A stretch of 64,000 nucleotides of DNA from NCBI RefSeq assembly GCF_018474025.1, contig NZ_JAHCTA010000002.1:372562-436561 (forward strand), read 5' to 3'. Shown piece after piece: positions 29,860-37,964 of the stretch. The stretch is from Alteromonas oceanisediminis. GTDB taxonomy: Bacteria > Pseudomonadota > Gammaproteobacteria > Enterobacterales > Alteromonadaceae. The notes beneath the pieces are model-generated. The model saw nothing but the letters and a program-made list of their open reading frames with translations. It was not told where the DNA came from and did not search any database. The position numbers and the translations under genes were made by a program. Every line of letters begins with the position of its first letter. The stretch's first letter is position 1.

Positions 29860-30590
29860 GCCAGGTTGGCACTATTTTTAGGCGCGAATTTGCGAGTTTC
29901 TTTGCAACACCAGTAGCCTACGTATTTATCACGATTTTTTTGGTATTAAGCGGTGTGTTCAGTTTCTTTATTGGTCAGCTTTATGAGCGCGGCCAAGCCG
30001 ATCTGCTGCCGTTTTTTAATTTTCACCCCTGGCTTTATCTATTTTTGGTGCCAGCAATTGCCATGAGAAGTTGGTCGGAAGAACGAAAATCCGGCACGAT
30101 AGAGTTACTCATGACGTTGCCGGTAACAACCACTCAAGCGGTCCTCGGTAAATTTTTCGCGGCGTGGGCGGTGCTTGGGCTTTCTTTGTTGCTAACCTTT
30201 CCATTATGGCTCACGGTCAATTACCTGGGTAACCCCGATAACGGCATTATCGTTGCTGCCTACTTAGGTAGCTGGTTAATGGCTGGTGGCTTCCTGGCAA
30301 TCAGTTTGTGCATGTCGGCATTGACGAAAAATCAAGTTGTTGCCTTCATTTTAGCCATCGTTGTGTGTTTCATTTTTGTACTCAGTGGCAGTGGTGTGGT
30401 TTTAGACGCCTTTCAAGGGTGGGCACCCTCTATTGTTTTGGATACGGTAGCGTCGTTTAGCTTTTTAACGCATTTTGAGGCGATGGCGAAAGGCGTACTG
30501 GCCCTTAACGATGTGGCGTATTTTTTGATTGTTATGGTGATATGGCTGGTTGCAAATCATATGGTCATCAGTCAGAAGAAGGCGGATTAA
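29856..30590 (+). CDS. ABC-2 type permease, GldF-like
   Basis: Inner-membrane permease with 244 residues and six predicted transmembrane helices (for example TPVAYVFITIFLVLSGVFSF and VVAFILAIVVCFIFVLSG). The motif RSWSEERKSGTIELLMTLPV is typical of GldF/NosY-type ABC-2 permeases. Translationally coupled to the ATPase by a 4-bp overlap and followed 2 bp later by the GldG-like gene. Confidence 0.88.
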   Translation: MSQVGTIFRREFASFFATPVAYVFITIFLVLSGVFSFFIGQLYERGQADLLPFFNFHPWLYLFLVPAIAMRSWSEERKSGTIELLMTLPVTTTQAVLGKFFAAWAVLGLSLLLTFPLWLTVNYLGNPDNGIIVAAYLGSWLMAGGFLAISLCMSALTKNQVVAFILAIVVCFIFVLSGSGVVLDAFQGWAPSIVLDTVASFSFLTHFEAMAKGVLALNDVAYFLIVMVIWLVANHMVISQKKAD

Positions 30591-30592
30591 TT

Positions 30593-32413
30593 ATGAATAA
30601 ATCATTCTCCCTGACACTTGCCAGCGTTGTTCTGGCAGCATTATTTTTCGCCCTTGTGGTAATCAATAACCAAGCGCTTGATAGTGTACGCGTCGATTTG
30701 ACTGAAAATCAGGTGTATTCGTTATCTGATGGCAGCAAACAGGTCATTGATGAACTGGACGAACCCATTAACTTATATTTCTTCTTTTCTGATAGCACCA
30801 GCAAGGGCATGACTGGGTTACGTAATTACGCTAACCGCGTGGAAAGTCTATTGCGCGAGTATGCGAAGTATTCTCAAGACAAGATCCGCTTGCATGTGAT
30901 CGACCCCGTACCCTTTTCTGAAGCAGAAGATCAAGCGGCACAGTATGGTCTGACAGGGGCCGCGATTGGTCAGATAGGCGAGTCTATTTACTTTGGGCTA
31001 GCGGGCACCAATGCAGTTGACGACCAGCAGGTTATTGGCTTTTTCGATCCACAGAAAGAAACCTTCTTAGAGTATGATATCAGTCAACTGGTATACCAAC
31101 TCAGCGACCCAGAACCTGTTAATGTGGCCGTGTTGACCAGTATCGGCGTAGACGGTGGTCAAAACCCGATGACTGGGCAATTTGAACAACCTATGGTGTT
31201 CTATACGCAGTTGCAGCAGTTGTTCGATGTGACCAAAATCGATACCGATGCTACGGAGGTTCCTGTCGACACTGATGTGCTGTTGGTCGCTCATCCAAAA
31301 GGAATTAACGATACGCTGTTGAGCAGTATAGAGCGCTTCGCGACCGGTGATGGAAGAATGATTGTGTTCGCTGATCCACATTATGAATCAGACGCTATGG
31401 CAATGATGGGCGGCATGGGAGCGAATGCGTCGGCCTTTCCTTTACTGGAATCCTGGGGCATTTCCGTGACGACCGATAGCGTTCTGCTTGATGCAAGTGC
31501 GGGTCTTGAAGTTCGCACACCGCAAGGTGGTGTCGCACGGCATGTCGGTATTCTAGGGTTTAACGCGACGATGATGGACGGCGATGACGTTGTCACGGCC
31601 AATCTCGACAGTGTCAATGCCGCTTCAGTCGGCGCGATCACGCTTGCACAAAACAGTGAGCTCGCGCTGCAACCATTAATCCGAACCACACAAAACAGCC
31701 AACTGGTACCTTCTGCTGTCTACGCCATGACGCAAGACCCTCAAGCGTTGGCGCGTGATTTTGAATCTGACGACAAGCAGCATGTTGTCGCTGCCCGCAT
31801 CTCAGGGAATGTGGGTGAGCAAGCGTCATTGAATATGATTGTGATTGCTGACGCTGACCTTCTAGCCGACAGGTTTTGGGTTCAACAAAGCAACTTCTTT
31901 GGTCAAAGTGTGTTCACACCGTTCGCCAACAATGGGGACTTGCTGACGAATGCAACTGAAAACCTTGCCGGTAGTGATGCATTGATTAGTGTGCGTAGCC
32001 GGGGCACATTTGCACGACCTTTTGAACGCGTACAAGCGCTGGAGGTGGCTGCCGAAGCTAAATTCCGTGAGCAGGAGGAGTTGCTCCAGCAGCAATTAGC
32101 CGAAACGGAAGCGCAATTAGCTGAATTGCAGTCGCAGCAAGGTGACACGGGTGCACTAGTGGTGTCGCCAGAGCAGCAGGCAGCGATAGACAATTTTGTG
32201 CAGCAACGAATTGATATTCGCAAGGCATTGCGTGATGTGCGATACCAGCTGGATCGAGATATCGATACGCTGGGCAATTGGCTTAAATTTATCAACATTG
32301 CGGTTGCGCCAATGCTACTTGCCTTTTTGTTATGGGGGCTTTTCAGGTTGTTCCGTGTCACCGCTAAAGGCCGTTATCAGCACAGCAGTGCGACTCAACA
32401 GAAGGGAGTCTGA
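30593..32413 (+). CDS. GldG-like ABC-associated membrane protein
   Basis: 606 residues from the ATG at 30593. N-terminal transmembrane helix (LTLASVVLAALFFALVVINN), a large extracytoplasmic part containing the DUF4350/GldG-type domain (VRVDLTENQVYSLSDGSKQV, VNVAVLTSIGVDGG), a Gln/Glu-rich coiled coil at about residues 485-520 and a C-terminal transmembrane helix (FINIAVAPMLLAFLLWGLF). It is thought to work with the ABC-2 transporter; the cargo is not known. 2 bp after the permease gene. Confidence 0.85.
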   Translation: MNKSFSLTLASVVLAALFFALVVINNQALDSVRVDLTENQVYSLSDGSKQVIDELDEPINLYFFFSDSTSKGMTGLRNYANRVESLLREYAKYSQDKIRLHVIDPVPFSEAEDQAAQYGLTGAAIGQIGESIYFGLAGTNAVDDQQVIGFFDPQKETFLEYDISQLVYQLSDPEPVNVAVLTSIGVDGGQNPMTGQFEQPMVFYTQLQQLFDVTKIDTDATEVPVDTDVLLVAHPKGINDTLLSSIERFATGDGRMIVFADPHYESDAMAMMGGMGANASAFPLLESWGISVTTDSVLLDASAGLEVRTPQGGVARHVGILGFNATMMDGDDVVTANLDSVNAASVGAITLAQNSELALQPLIRTTQNSQLVPSAVYAMTQDPQALARDFESDDKQHVVAARISGNVGEQASLNMIVIADADLLADRFWVQQSNFFGQSVFTPFANNGDLLTNATENLAGSDALISVRSRGTFARPFERVQALEVAAEAKFREQEELLQQQLAETEAQLAELQSQQGDTGALVVSPEQQAAIDNFVQQRIDIRKALRDVRYQLDRDIDTLGNWLKFINIAVAPMLLAFLLWGLFRLFRVTAKGRYQHSSATQQKGV

Positions 32414-32416
32414 CGA

Positions 32417-33457
32417 ATGAAAGCAAAAATGTTTTTGGCGCTGGTCATTGCGCTGGTGTGCAGCGTTGGACTCAGTTTGTGGTTGTTAAAGCAGGACTCA
32501 ACATCATACTCAGCCAGTGAACCTCTACTGGAGAATGCCACCGAGCTGTTAGCATCGCTAGATGCAGTGTCGATTGAAAACAGTGAGGGGGTTGTGTTTT
32601 CAGCCGTGCTTACTAACGGCGCTGAACCCCAGTGGCTTGCTACACACCTTGACAGCGATTTACGTTTTCCTGTGGAGCGTGAAGCACTGGTGTCGTTAGT
32701 GTCAGCATTGAATCAGGCGGTGAAGTTAGAGGCAAAAACCAATCGCCCTGAAAATCACCAGCGACTGGGCCTTGATAATGTGACGAACGGAGATTCGCGT
32801 GCCCATGCTGTTTCATTATCCGGTACCTCAGGACAGAGAACGTTGTTAGTCGGTGATGATGCCAGCAGTGGTCTTGGTTCCTTTGTCCGTTTCGACAATG
32901 AAACACAAACATGGTTAATTGATCAGGTTATTGCGTTACCCCAAGACAGTGGGTCATGGCTTAAGAACCCTGCATTAAGCGTTTCTCTAGATAATGTGCT
33001 GCGTGTGCAGCGGGTATCTGATGAGGTTGATGAGCAATGGGCTGTATCGAAAACCCCAGATCAGCAGTGGCAACTGGAAAATCGCCAACACCCACTTAAA
33101 TACCCAAGCATCGTAAGTAATCTGGTGGGCAATATGTTGGAAGCCCAGTTTGATACGGCGGTGCCTCATATGGCAGTGGACTTGCCAAAGGCAGCGTCCA
33201 TTTTATTGCAAGTCGTACTGGCCGATCCGTCTGGCGAAGCGCTTCAGATTGAAGTTTTTGATATGCCTGAAACACGTTACGTGCGTTATACATCGCCTTC
33301 ACAAGCGTGGTTAAGCGATTGGGTGTTTGAGATTAGCTCTTTTACTTATGGGCAATTCGACAAAGTGCGCGCGGATTTTGTTGAAATGCCCGATCTGTCG
33401 CCTGACGGCGAGGACGATAACGAGTCAGAAGACATCAACGAAAGCGACTCTCCATAG
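32417..33457 (+). CDS. DUF4340 protein of the GldAFG-like cluster
   Basis: 346 residues with an N-terminal anchor (MFLALVIALVCSVGLSLWLL) and an extracytoplasmic beta-rich DUF4340-type region with repeating ...LLVGDDASSGLGSFVRFDNE and TWLIDQV-like segments. The C-terminus is very acidic (DGEDDNESEDINESD). DUF4340 genes recur beside GldG-like genes, which is the main functional clue. The stop codon sits inside a perfect hairpin shared with the convergent gene. Confidence 0.83.
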   Translation: MKAKMFLALVIALVCSVGLSLWLLKQDSTSYSASEPLLENATELLASLDAVSIENSEGVVFSAVLTNGAEPQWLATHLDSDLRFPVEREALVSLVSALNQAVKLEAKTNRPENHQRLGLDNVTNGDSRAHAVSLSGTSGQRTLLVGDDASSGLGSFVRFDNETQTWLIDQVIALPQDSGSWLKNPALSVSLDNVLRVQRVSDEVDEQWAVSKTPDQQWQLENRQHPLKYPSIVSNLVGNMLEAQFDTAVPHMAVDLPKAASILLQVVLADPSGEALQIEVFDMPETRYVRYTSPSQAWLSDWVFEISSFTYGQFDKVRADFVEMPDLSPDGEDDNESEDINESDSP

Positions 33458-33466
33458 AGAGTCGCT
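33443..33466. terminator. Hairpin between convergent genes, spanning the DUF4340 stop codon
   Basis: Perfect 10-bp stem AGCGACTCTC / GAGAGTCGCT with loop CATA (33443-33466). It includes the TAG of the DUF4340 gene and reaches the stop codon of the DUF1415 gene on the other strand. No T tract, so it is either a weak bidirectional terminator or an mRNA 3'-end stabiliser. Confidence 0.5.
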
Positions 33467-34076
33467 ACCGCTTATCGGCTTTGCAATCCAACATGGTTTT
33501 CGCCAGTAAATCTTGGAAATACTGCACACCTAGCGCCTCTGCACGAATTATATTATTTTCAGGAATGCGTTCAGGTTGCTTGTAGCTTGATATTGCTCGT
33601 TCTAGGCTGTCCTCGCGCAGAATATGCAATGTCGGAAAGGGAGAGCGGTTGGTATAGTGCGATGCGCTCTCGGGCGGCTCATGAGCGAATACATAATTTG
33701 GGTGAAAAGTCGCAAGTTGGTACACGCCCTCGTAATCCTGTCGCTTCATATGCCAAACACACTCATCATACAACGCCAGAAAGTGATCAAATTGGTGAAT
33801 GTCATAGGGTTTGTGCCCACTGGCAAAGGGCGGAGTAAAAATCACCAATGTCGTTTGTATCGCTGGGTTGTCGTCAAGCCAGCGACACTCCGATAGCACG
33901 CGCGCAGCTTGATCAGCCACATCGACACTGTGTTCAACCGCGTAGCGGATGGTATCTCGCTCAACTTCACGCTTGGCAAACGGGCAGAAATTTTCACCGA
34001 TAACCGTGTTTTTTAACCAGATTTGAGTCGATTGAATCGCCAAATGCGGATCGTGTTTATGAGTGGAATTTGACAT
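33465..34076 (-). CDS. DUF1415 family protein
   Basis: 203 residues from the ATG at 34076 ([17 protein letters not shown]); an upstream in-frame start would reach further into folD. Recognisable DUF1415 features are [32 protein letters not shown] and [12 protein letters not shown]. Function unknown; cysteine in NFCPFA and the conserved His/Asn residues suggest metal or redox chemistry only as inference. Overlaps the folD 3' end by 20 bp with GAGG as a ribosome site inside folD, so it is co-transcribed with folD. Confidence 0.83.
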   Translation of the reverse strand: MSNSTHKHDPHLAIQSTQIWLKNTVIGENFCPFAKREVERDTIRYAVEHSVDVADQAARVLSECRWLDDNPAIQTTLVIFTPPFASGHKPYDIHQFDHFLALYDECVWHMKRQDYEGVYQLATFHPNYVFAHEPPESASHYTNRSPFPTLHILREDSLERAISSYKQPERIPENNIIRAEALGVQYFQDLLAKTMLDCKADKR

Positions 34077-34911
34077 AGGCCTCAAGCGTGTTTTCCACCA
34101 AACTCGCAACAGTCATTGGGCCCACGCCGCCAGGAACTGGCGTAATCCAACCAGCCACGTCAACCGCTTTATCATATTCGACGTCGCCCACCAGACGACC
34201 ATCATCCAAGCGGTTAATGCCAACATCGATAACGATCGCGCCCGGTTTTATCCAGTCGCCGGGAATAAAGTTGGGCTTACCCACTGCAACCACCAGCAAG
34301 TCAGCTCGTTTAACATGTTCGCGCAAGTTTTTGGTGAACTTGTGGCAGGTTGTGACGGTGCAACCCGCCAATAGCAATTCGAGTGACATTGGTCGACCGA
34401 CAATATTGGAAGCCCCCACAATGACTGCGTCTAATCCTTTAATCGGACGCTTAGTTGCCTCGATCATGGTCATGATACCTTTAGGCGTGCAAGGTCGTAA
34501 CGCAGGGATGCGTTGCGCCAAACGGCCAATGTTGTATGGATGAAAGCCGTCGACATCTTTATGAGGATGAATACGCTCCAACACTTCCTCGGCATCAAGT
34601 CCAGCAGGTAAAGGCAACTGCACCAATATCCCGTCAATCGCGTCGTCTGCATTCAGGCTATCTACCAACGCAAGTAGTTCATCCTGCTCCGTGTCAGCCG
34701 GTAGATCGTAAGACTTCGAGACCAGACCGACTTCATCACAGGCTTTCGTTTTGTTCGATACATATACCTGAGAGGCAGGATCTGAGCCGACCAGCACAAC
34801 GGCCAAGCCGGGAGGGCGCTTGTTGGCTTCCGTAAGTGATTTTACGTAGATTGCAACATCATTTCTGACTTGCTGAGCGATGACTTTGCCATCAATTCGG
34901 TGGGCGGTCAT
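34057..34911 (-). CDS. folD: Methylenetetrahydrofolate dehydrogenase/cyclohydrolase FolD
   Basis: Bifunctional one-carbon enzyme that interconverts 5,10-methylene-, methenyl- and 10-formyl-THF. 284 residues (E. coli 288). The active-site lysine lies in [13 protein letters not shown] (K54/K56), ILVQLPLP is the substrate motif, and PCTPKGIM and [15 protein letters not shown] belong to the NADP-binding domain. It is the 5' gene of a two-gene unit with the DUF1415 gene. Confidence 0.97.
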   Translation of the reverse strand: MTAHRIDGKVIAQQVRNDVAIYVKSLTEANKRPPGLAVVLVGSDPASQVYVSNKTKACDEVGLVSKSYDLPADTEQDELLALVDSLNADDAIDGILVQLPLPAGLDAEEVLERIHPHKDVDGFHPYNIGRLAQRIPALRPCTPKGIMTMIEATKRPIKGLDAVIVGASNIVGRPMSLELLLAGCTVTTCHKFTKNLREHVKRADLLVVAVGKPNFIPGDWIKPGAIVIDVGINRLDDGRLVGDVEYDKAVDVAGWITPVPGGVGPMTVASLVENTLEAYVKFHS

Positions 34912-34962
34912 GGGATTCTCACTAACTCTTAAGTCCGGTTATGATCCCATAGTTGCTAAGGT

Positions 34963-35163
34963 TTAATCAACGTTTGATTTGCGCCGCAACGTGTAAAAGT
35001 GTTGCCACAAACTACCGATTAGCATTGCACCGTAGCTCATTGTTAGAAGGTAAGGCCAACTCATATCAAAATACAAATCAGGGATATGAGTCGCCGAAAC
35101 CAGAAGGCAAAAGGAGATACTACCACGCCATAAAACTTGCTTCACAATGGTCTTCATCTTCAC
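34963..35163 (-). CDS. Small two-helix membrane protein, candidate microcin immunity protein
   Basis: 66 residues from the GTG at 35163 (GGGAAG about 6-8 nt upstream); an ATG two codons later is the alternative. The basic start MKMKTIVKQVLWR is followed by two hydrophobic segments (GSISFCLLVSATH and WPYLLTMSYGAMLIGSLW), with an acidic turn between them (DLYFD) and a basic tail (LRRKSNVD). This predicts an N-in/C-in hairpin. No family recognised. It starts 54 bp after the stop of the double-glycine-leader gene on the same strand, and its size and topology resemble immunity proteins of class II microcins. That role is inference. Confidence 0.55.
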   Translation of the reverse strand: MKMKTIVKQVLWRGSISFCLLVSATHIPDLYFDMSWPYLLTMSYGAMLIGSLWQHFYTLRRKSNVD

Positions 35164-35217
35164 TTTAGACTTCCCGAACTGATGTCATTTACGATTGATT
35201 CGACAGGTTGGACTGTA

Positions 35218-35523
35218 TCACTCATCAGTTGTTGGAGCAGGGCACATGATTTCATCTTCGCCACTTCCGGAACTAGAACTTGTAGGAGATAAACCTGAAC
35301 TACTCCCATTACTTGAGCCACTATTACTTGCATGGTGAGCGCTGGCGCCTGCTAGTCCTCCCAATACAGCACCAGCGGCCGCTGCACCTGGACCGCCTAT
35401 CGCCCCGGTCATTGCCCCAAAGCCCGCACCTTGGAAAACCATCGGCCAGAAATCATCATTCTGCGCCCAAGGCTCTCCGCCACCACTCACTTGATTTGCT
35501 TCATTTTCTGTTAACGTTTGCAT
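35218..35523 (-). CDS. Candidate class II microcin precursor with double-glycine leader
   Basis: 101 residues from the ATG at 35523, which has AAAAGGA at the right distance; an upstream ATG at 35529 is too close to that site. The leader MQTLTENEANQVSGG fits the C39-peptidase pattern: Leu at -12, Glu at -8, Val at -4, Gly-Gly at -2/-1. The 86-residue core begins GEPWAQNDDFW and has a Gly/Ala-rich hydrophobic stretch (GAGFGAMTGAIGGPG, AAAAGAVLGGLAGASA). A Ser/Gly-rich region follows (SGSSNGSSSG, SSSSGSGE), then an acidic tail with a single Cys. The layout resembles MccE492/MccH47-type microcins, but the C-terminus does not end in serine. No export genes are nearby. Confidence 0.65.
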   Translation of the reverse strand: MQTLTENEANQVSGGGEPWAQNDDFWPMVFQGAGFGAMTGAIGGPGAAAAGAVLGGLAGASAHHASNSGSSNGSSSGLSPTSSSSGSGEDEIMCPAPTTDE

Positions 35524-35697
35524 TTTCATTCCTTTTGAAAACCGTGCCGATATAGACACCCATCAAACATAGCAACTCCGCCTTTCAATCACAGCTGACC
35601 TAAATGCCTGTTTAATCTCAAAACCTTTCGAAATTTGCGCAGTTTGCGCGCTATTTAATCAGCTTTTATCACGTGCAAAAATTAAATTTAAAAGTGT

Positions 35698-35726
35698 TTG
35701 ACGAGGGTAGGGCAAGTCGGTAATAT
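35698..35726 (+). promoter_or_regulatory. Promoter of the tRNA operon with GC-rich discriminator
   Basis: TTGACG (35698-35703), 17-bp spacer and TAATAT (35721-35726), followed at once by the GC-rich GCGCCCCCC. A G+C discriminator of this kind is typical of stable-RNA promoters under stringent control. About 35 bp before the first tRNA. Confidence 0.8.
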
Positions 35727-35767
35727 GCGCCCCCCGTAGAGGTACTGAATTGTACGTCTACACGGTT

Positions 35768-35844
35768 CGGTGAGTGGCGCAGCTTGGTAGCGCACTTGGT
35801 TTGGGTCCAAGGGGTCGTAGGTTCGAATCCTATCTCACCGACCA
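35768..35844 (+). tRNA. tRNA-Pro (TGG), first copy
   Basis: 77 nt with encoded CCA. Acceptor arms CGGTGAG / CTCACCG, anticodon stem CTTGG/CCAAG with loop TTTGGGT (anticodon TGG), T-loop GTTCGAATC. Identical to the copy at 36227-36303. Confidence 0.97.
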
Positions 35845-35869
35845 ATTTAATCTCGACCAGTTTCGACGA

Positions 35870-35946
35870 GCGTCCGTAGCTCAGCTGGATAGAGCACCCG
35901 CCTTCTAAGCGGGTGGTCGCAGGTTCGAATCCTGCCGGACGCGCCA
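35870..35946 (+). tRNA. tRNA-Arg (TCT)
   Basis: 77 nt with encoded CCA. Acceptor GCGTCCG / CGGACGC, anticodon stem CCCGC/GCGGG with loop CTTCTAA (anticodon TCT), T-loop GTTCGAATC. Confidence 0.97.
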
Positions 35947-36000
35947 AGCGAATGGCAGAACCGAGATTAATGTGTAAAAATATGAGTTGAAAGTATCAGT

Positions 36001-36077
36001 GGTGGGCGTAGCTCAGTTGGTAGAGCTCTGGATTGTGATTCCAGCGGTCGTGGGTTCAAACCCCATCGCCCACCCCA
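36001..36077 (+). tRNA. tRNA-His (GTG)
   Basis: 77 nt including the extra 5' G(-1) opposite C73, with encoded CCA. Acceptor GTGGGCG / CGCCCAC, anticodon stem CTGGA/TCCAG with loop TTGTGAT (anticodon GTG). The extra G is the HisRS identity element. Confidence 0.97.
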
Positions 36078-36123
36078 CTTTTCTTTCAGTTTTACGGCTC
36101 CTCCCGTAAAACAACAGTTACAA

Positions 36124-36208
36124 GCGGAAGTGGTGGAATTGGTAGACACGCTGGATTTAGGTTCCAGTGCTTCACGGCGTGAGAGTTCAAGTCTCTCCTT
36201 CCGCACCA
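36124..36208 (+). tRNA. tRNA-Leu (TAG)
   Basis: 85 nt with a long variable arm (TGCTTCACGGCGT) and encoded CCA. Acceptor GCGGAAG / CTTCCGC, anticodon stem CTGGA/TCCAG with loop TTTAGGT (anticodon TAG). Confidence 0.97.
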
Positions 36209-36226
36209 TCTTAAGTACCAAATGTT

Positions 36227-36303
36227 CGGTGAGTGGCGCAGCTTGGTAGCGCACTTGGTTTGGGTCCAAGGGGTCGTAGGTTCGAATCCTATCTCACCGA
36301 CCA
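36227..36303 (+). tRNA. tRNA-Pro (TGG), second copy
   Basis: 77 nt, base-for-base identical to the copy at 35768-35844. It closes the operon at the place where proM follows leuT in E. coli; the first copy is the extra one. No strong terminator is visible in the AT-rich 60 bp that follow. Confidence 0.97.
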
Positions 36304-36364
36304 CTTTTTCAAAATTTTAAATCCACGTTTCATCTCGATATTTTTCTGTCGTTTCCGCTTTTTA

Positions 36365-37250
36365 CAAGATGAAAAAACTTACTGGGTTCGCCATGCCACG
36401 TAGCCGCGACGTCGGGAGCCTATCTGTGACATCGACTGTCGGAGCCATGGATGGCGGAGTCCAAGCGCACAGGACGTGACAGCGTGTCGAGGGCAGAGAT
36501 AGGCTCCCGGCGTCAACAGGCGTTGCTAACTTACGAAGCGCTGTTTTTTGCTCAACAAAGCGTTGTCCCATCAGCGGCGTTGGCTGGGAAACCAATTCAG
36601 TGCTCTCAAACATGCCGTGAATACGTCCATGTAGGCTCGATGCCCGCTTCCTTGCGGGCGACGGTTTGCGATCACTGTATCGGCTTCTTGTCGCCTTTAA
36701 CGCTTGGCTTAGCCAGGACCGTCTATTAGGTTAATTGGGTGACAGCGCGTCGAAGGCAGCGATATGCTCGCGGCGTCAACAGGCGTTGCTAACTTACGAA
36801 GCGCTGCTTTTCGCTCTGCATAGCGTTATCTCATCAGCGGCGTTGGCTGGGAAGCCAATTCAGTGCTCTCAAACACGCCGTGAATACGTCCATGTAGGCT
36901 CGACGCCCGCATCCCTGCGGGCGACGGTTTGCGATCCCTGAATCGGCTTCTTGTCGCCTTTAACGCTTGGCTTAGCCAGGACCGTCTATTAGGTTAATTG
37001 GGTGACAGTGTGTCGAAGGCAGGGATAGGCTTGCGGCGTCAACAGGCGTTGCTAACTTACGAAGCGCTGCTTTTCGCTCTGCATAGCGTTATCTCATCAG
37101 CGGCGTTGGCTGGGAAGCCAATTCAGTGCTCTCAAACACGCCGTGAATACGTCCATGTAGGCTCGACGCCCGCATCCCTGCGGGCGACGGTTTGCGATCC
37201 CTGAATCGGCTTCTTGTCGCCTTTAACGCGTGGCTTAATCGGGATCGTTA
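36365..37250 (+). repeat. Tandem repeat block R1-R3 (263-bp period)
   Basis: Three adjacent units start at 36476, 36739 and 37002, exactly 263 bp apart, and are nearly identical (for example CGTCAACAGGCGTTGCTAAC at 36511, 36774 and 37037). R1 carries an additional 111 bp on its left (36365-36475). Each unit contains the hairpin GCCCGC-N6-GCGGGC (36642-36659 in R1). Open frames across the block on both strands carry the repeat pattern and are not credible genes. The last unit decays near 37250. The block begins 61 bp after the tRNA operon. No other gene is visible in 36304-37292. Confidence 0.9.
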
Positions 37251-37292
37251 ACGGGACTAATGAGCTAGTAGTGTCCAAGCGAAAGAAAGTGG

Positions 37293-37661
37293 TTAGGTGT
37301 CGTAAAGAACATTCAATTTATTCGCTTGCAGAGCAAGATGTTTATCCAGCGTCCAGAGTTTGCATTCATCTGTCAATAAGACAGAAGCCAGCAATGTTAA
37401 ATCAATAAGGCCGCAGCCCAAACCAAAAAGCTTATTACGATTAATGAACTCTAATACTTCATTCTGGGTTGGCTGAATAGACAGGGTTAAGTTGGATATG
37501 TCCCTTAGTGTTTGCATCCGATTCGGTGGTGTTCCGCAGGCGAGTTCACCAATAATAAAGGGATGTGTCGCAACAGAATCGGTAACGAGAAGACTTTTCA
37601 AATTTGCACAATTTCCGCGAAAAAACTCTATCCAAACGGATGTATCCACCAATACGATCAT
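37293..37661 (-). CDS. vapC: PIN-domain ribonuclease toxin VapC
   Basis: 122-residue PIN-domain RNase, the toxin of a type II toxin-antitoxin pair. The four acidic residues expected for metal binding are D6 (LVDTSVW), E39 (IGELACG), D87 (GLIDLTLL) and D106 (WTLDKHL). Overlaps vapB by 4 bp (ATGA). The cleavage target is unknown; VapCs often cut initiator tRNA or rRNA. The gene appears intact. Confidence 0.93.
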   Translation of the reverse strand: MIVLVDTSVWIEFFRGNCANLKSLLVTDSVATHPFIIGELACGTPPNRMQTLRDISNLTLSIQPTQNEVLEFINRNKLFGLGCGLIDLTLLASVLLTDECKLWTLDKHLALQANKLNVLYDT

Positions 37662-37870
37662 ACTGATGATGCATCGTGATCAATTGACCGTCGAGGGATA
37701 TCCTGGATACAAGGAGAAGCTCCCCCTAACTTAGAGAGGCGCTTAGCAGACTTCACTCGAATGTAGGTCTTGATTGCCTCTTTAAATAACTCCGATTTTT
37801 CGATTTGAGGATCCGCTAACATAGCGGCTTCATTGTACAAGTCATCATCAATAGTGACCGTTGTTCTCAT
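37658..37870 (-). CDS. vapB: VapB antitoxin
   Basis: 70-residue antitoxin with an N-terminal ribbon-helix-helix (MRTTVTIDDDLYNEAAMLA) and a C-terminal toxin-binding tail. It belongs to the VapB/DUF2191-type short RHH group. First gene of the vapBC operon; the likely autoregulatory operator is 25 bp upstream. Confidence 0.9.
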   Translation of the reverse strand: MRTTVTIDDDLYNEAAMLADPQIEKSELFKEAIKTYIRVKSAKRLSKLGGASPCIQDIPRRSIDHDASSV

Positions 37871-37894
37871 AAGCTTAGCCTCATCATAATTTGC

Positions 37895-37916
37895 ATCAAA
37901 CTGTAACAGTATTGAT
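37895..37916 (-). promoter_or_regulatory. Palindromic operator upstream of vapBC
   Basis: Perfect 11-bp palindrome ACTGTAACAGT (37900-37910) flanked by ATCAA and ATTGAT, giving a near-symmetric 22-bp site, with GCATCA/TGATGC further out. The position directly upstream of vapB fits binding by the VapBC complex; binding itself is inferred. Confidence 0.55.
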
Positions 37917-37964
37917 GATGCGCTATTAATACATTTTTTTCCAGAACTCGATACGTCGTTTTAT

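Noticed and set aside
36227-36303. 3' end of tRNA-Pro as an attachment site of an integrated element
   Set aside because: No further partial copy of the tRNA 3' end is found downstream and no integrase is present; the only other copy is the intact upstream tRNA-Pro.
36451-37204. Series of 68-92 residue open frames in the tandem block (for example RRQQALLTYEALLFALHS repeated three times)
   Set aside because: They exist because the 263-bp repeat is open in that frame, lack ribosome sites, and frames of equal quality exist on the other strand.
36365-37250. CRISPR array
   Set aside because: The units are 263 bp and nearly identical throughout; there are no short repeats with unique spacers and no cas genes.
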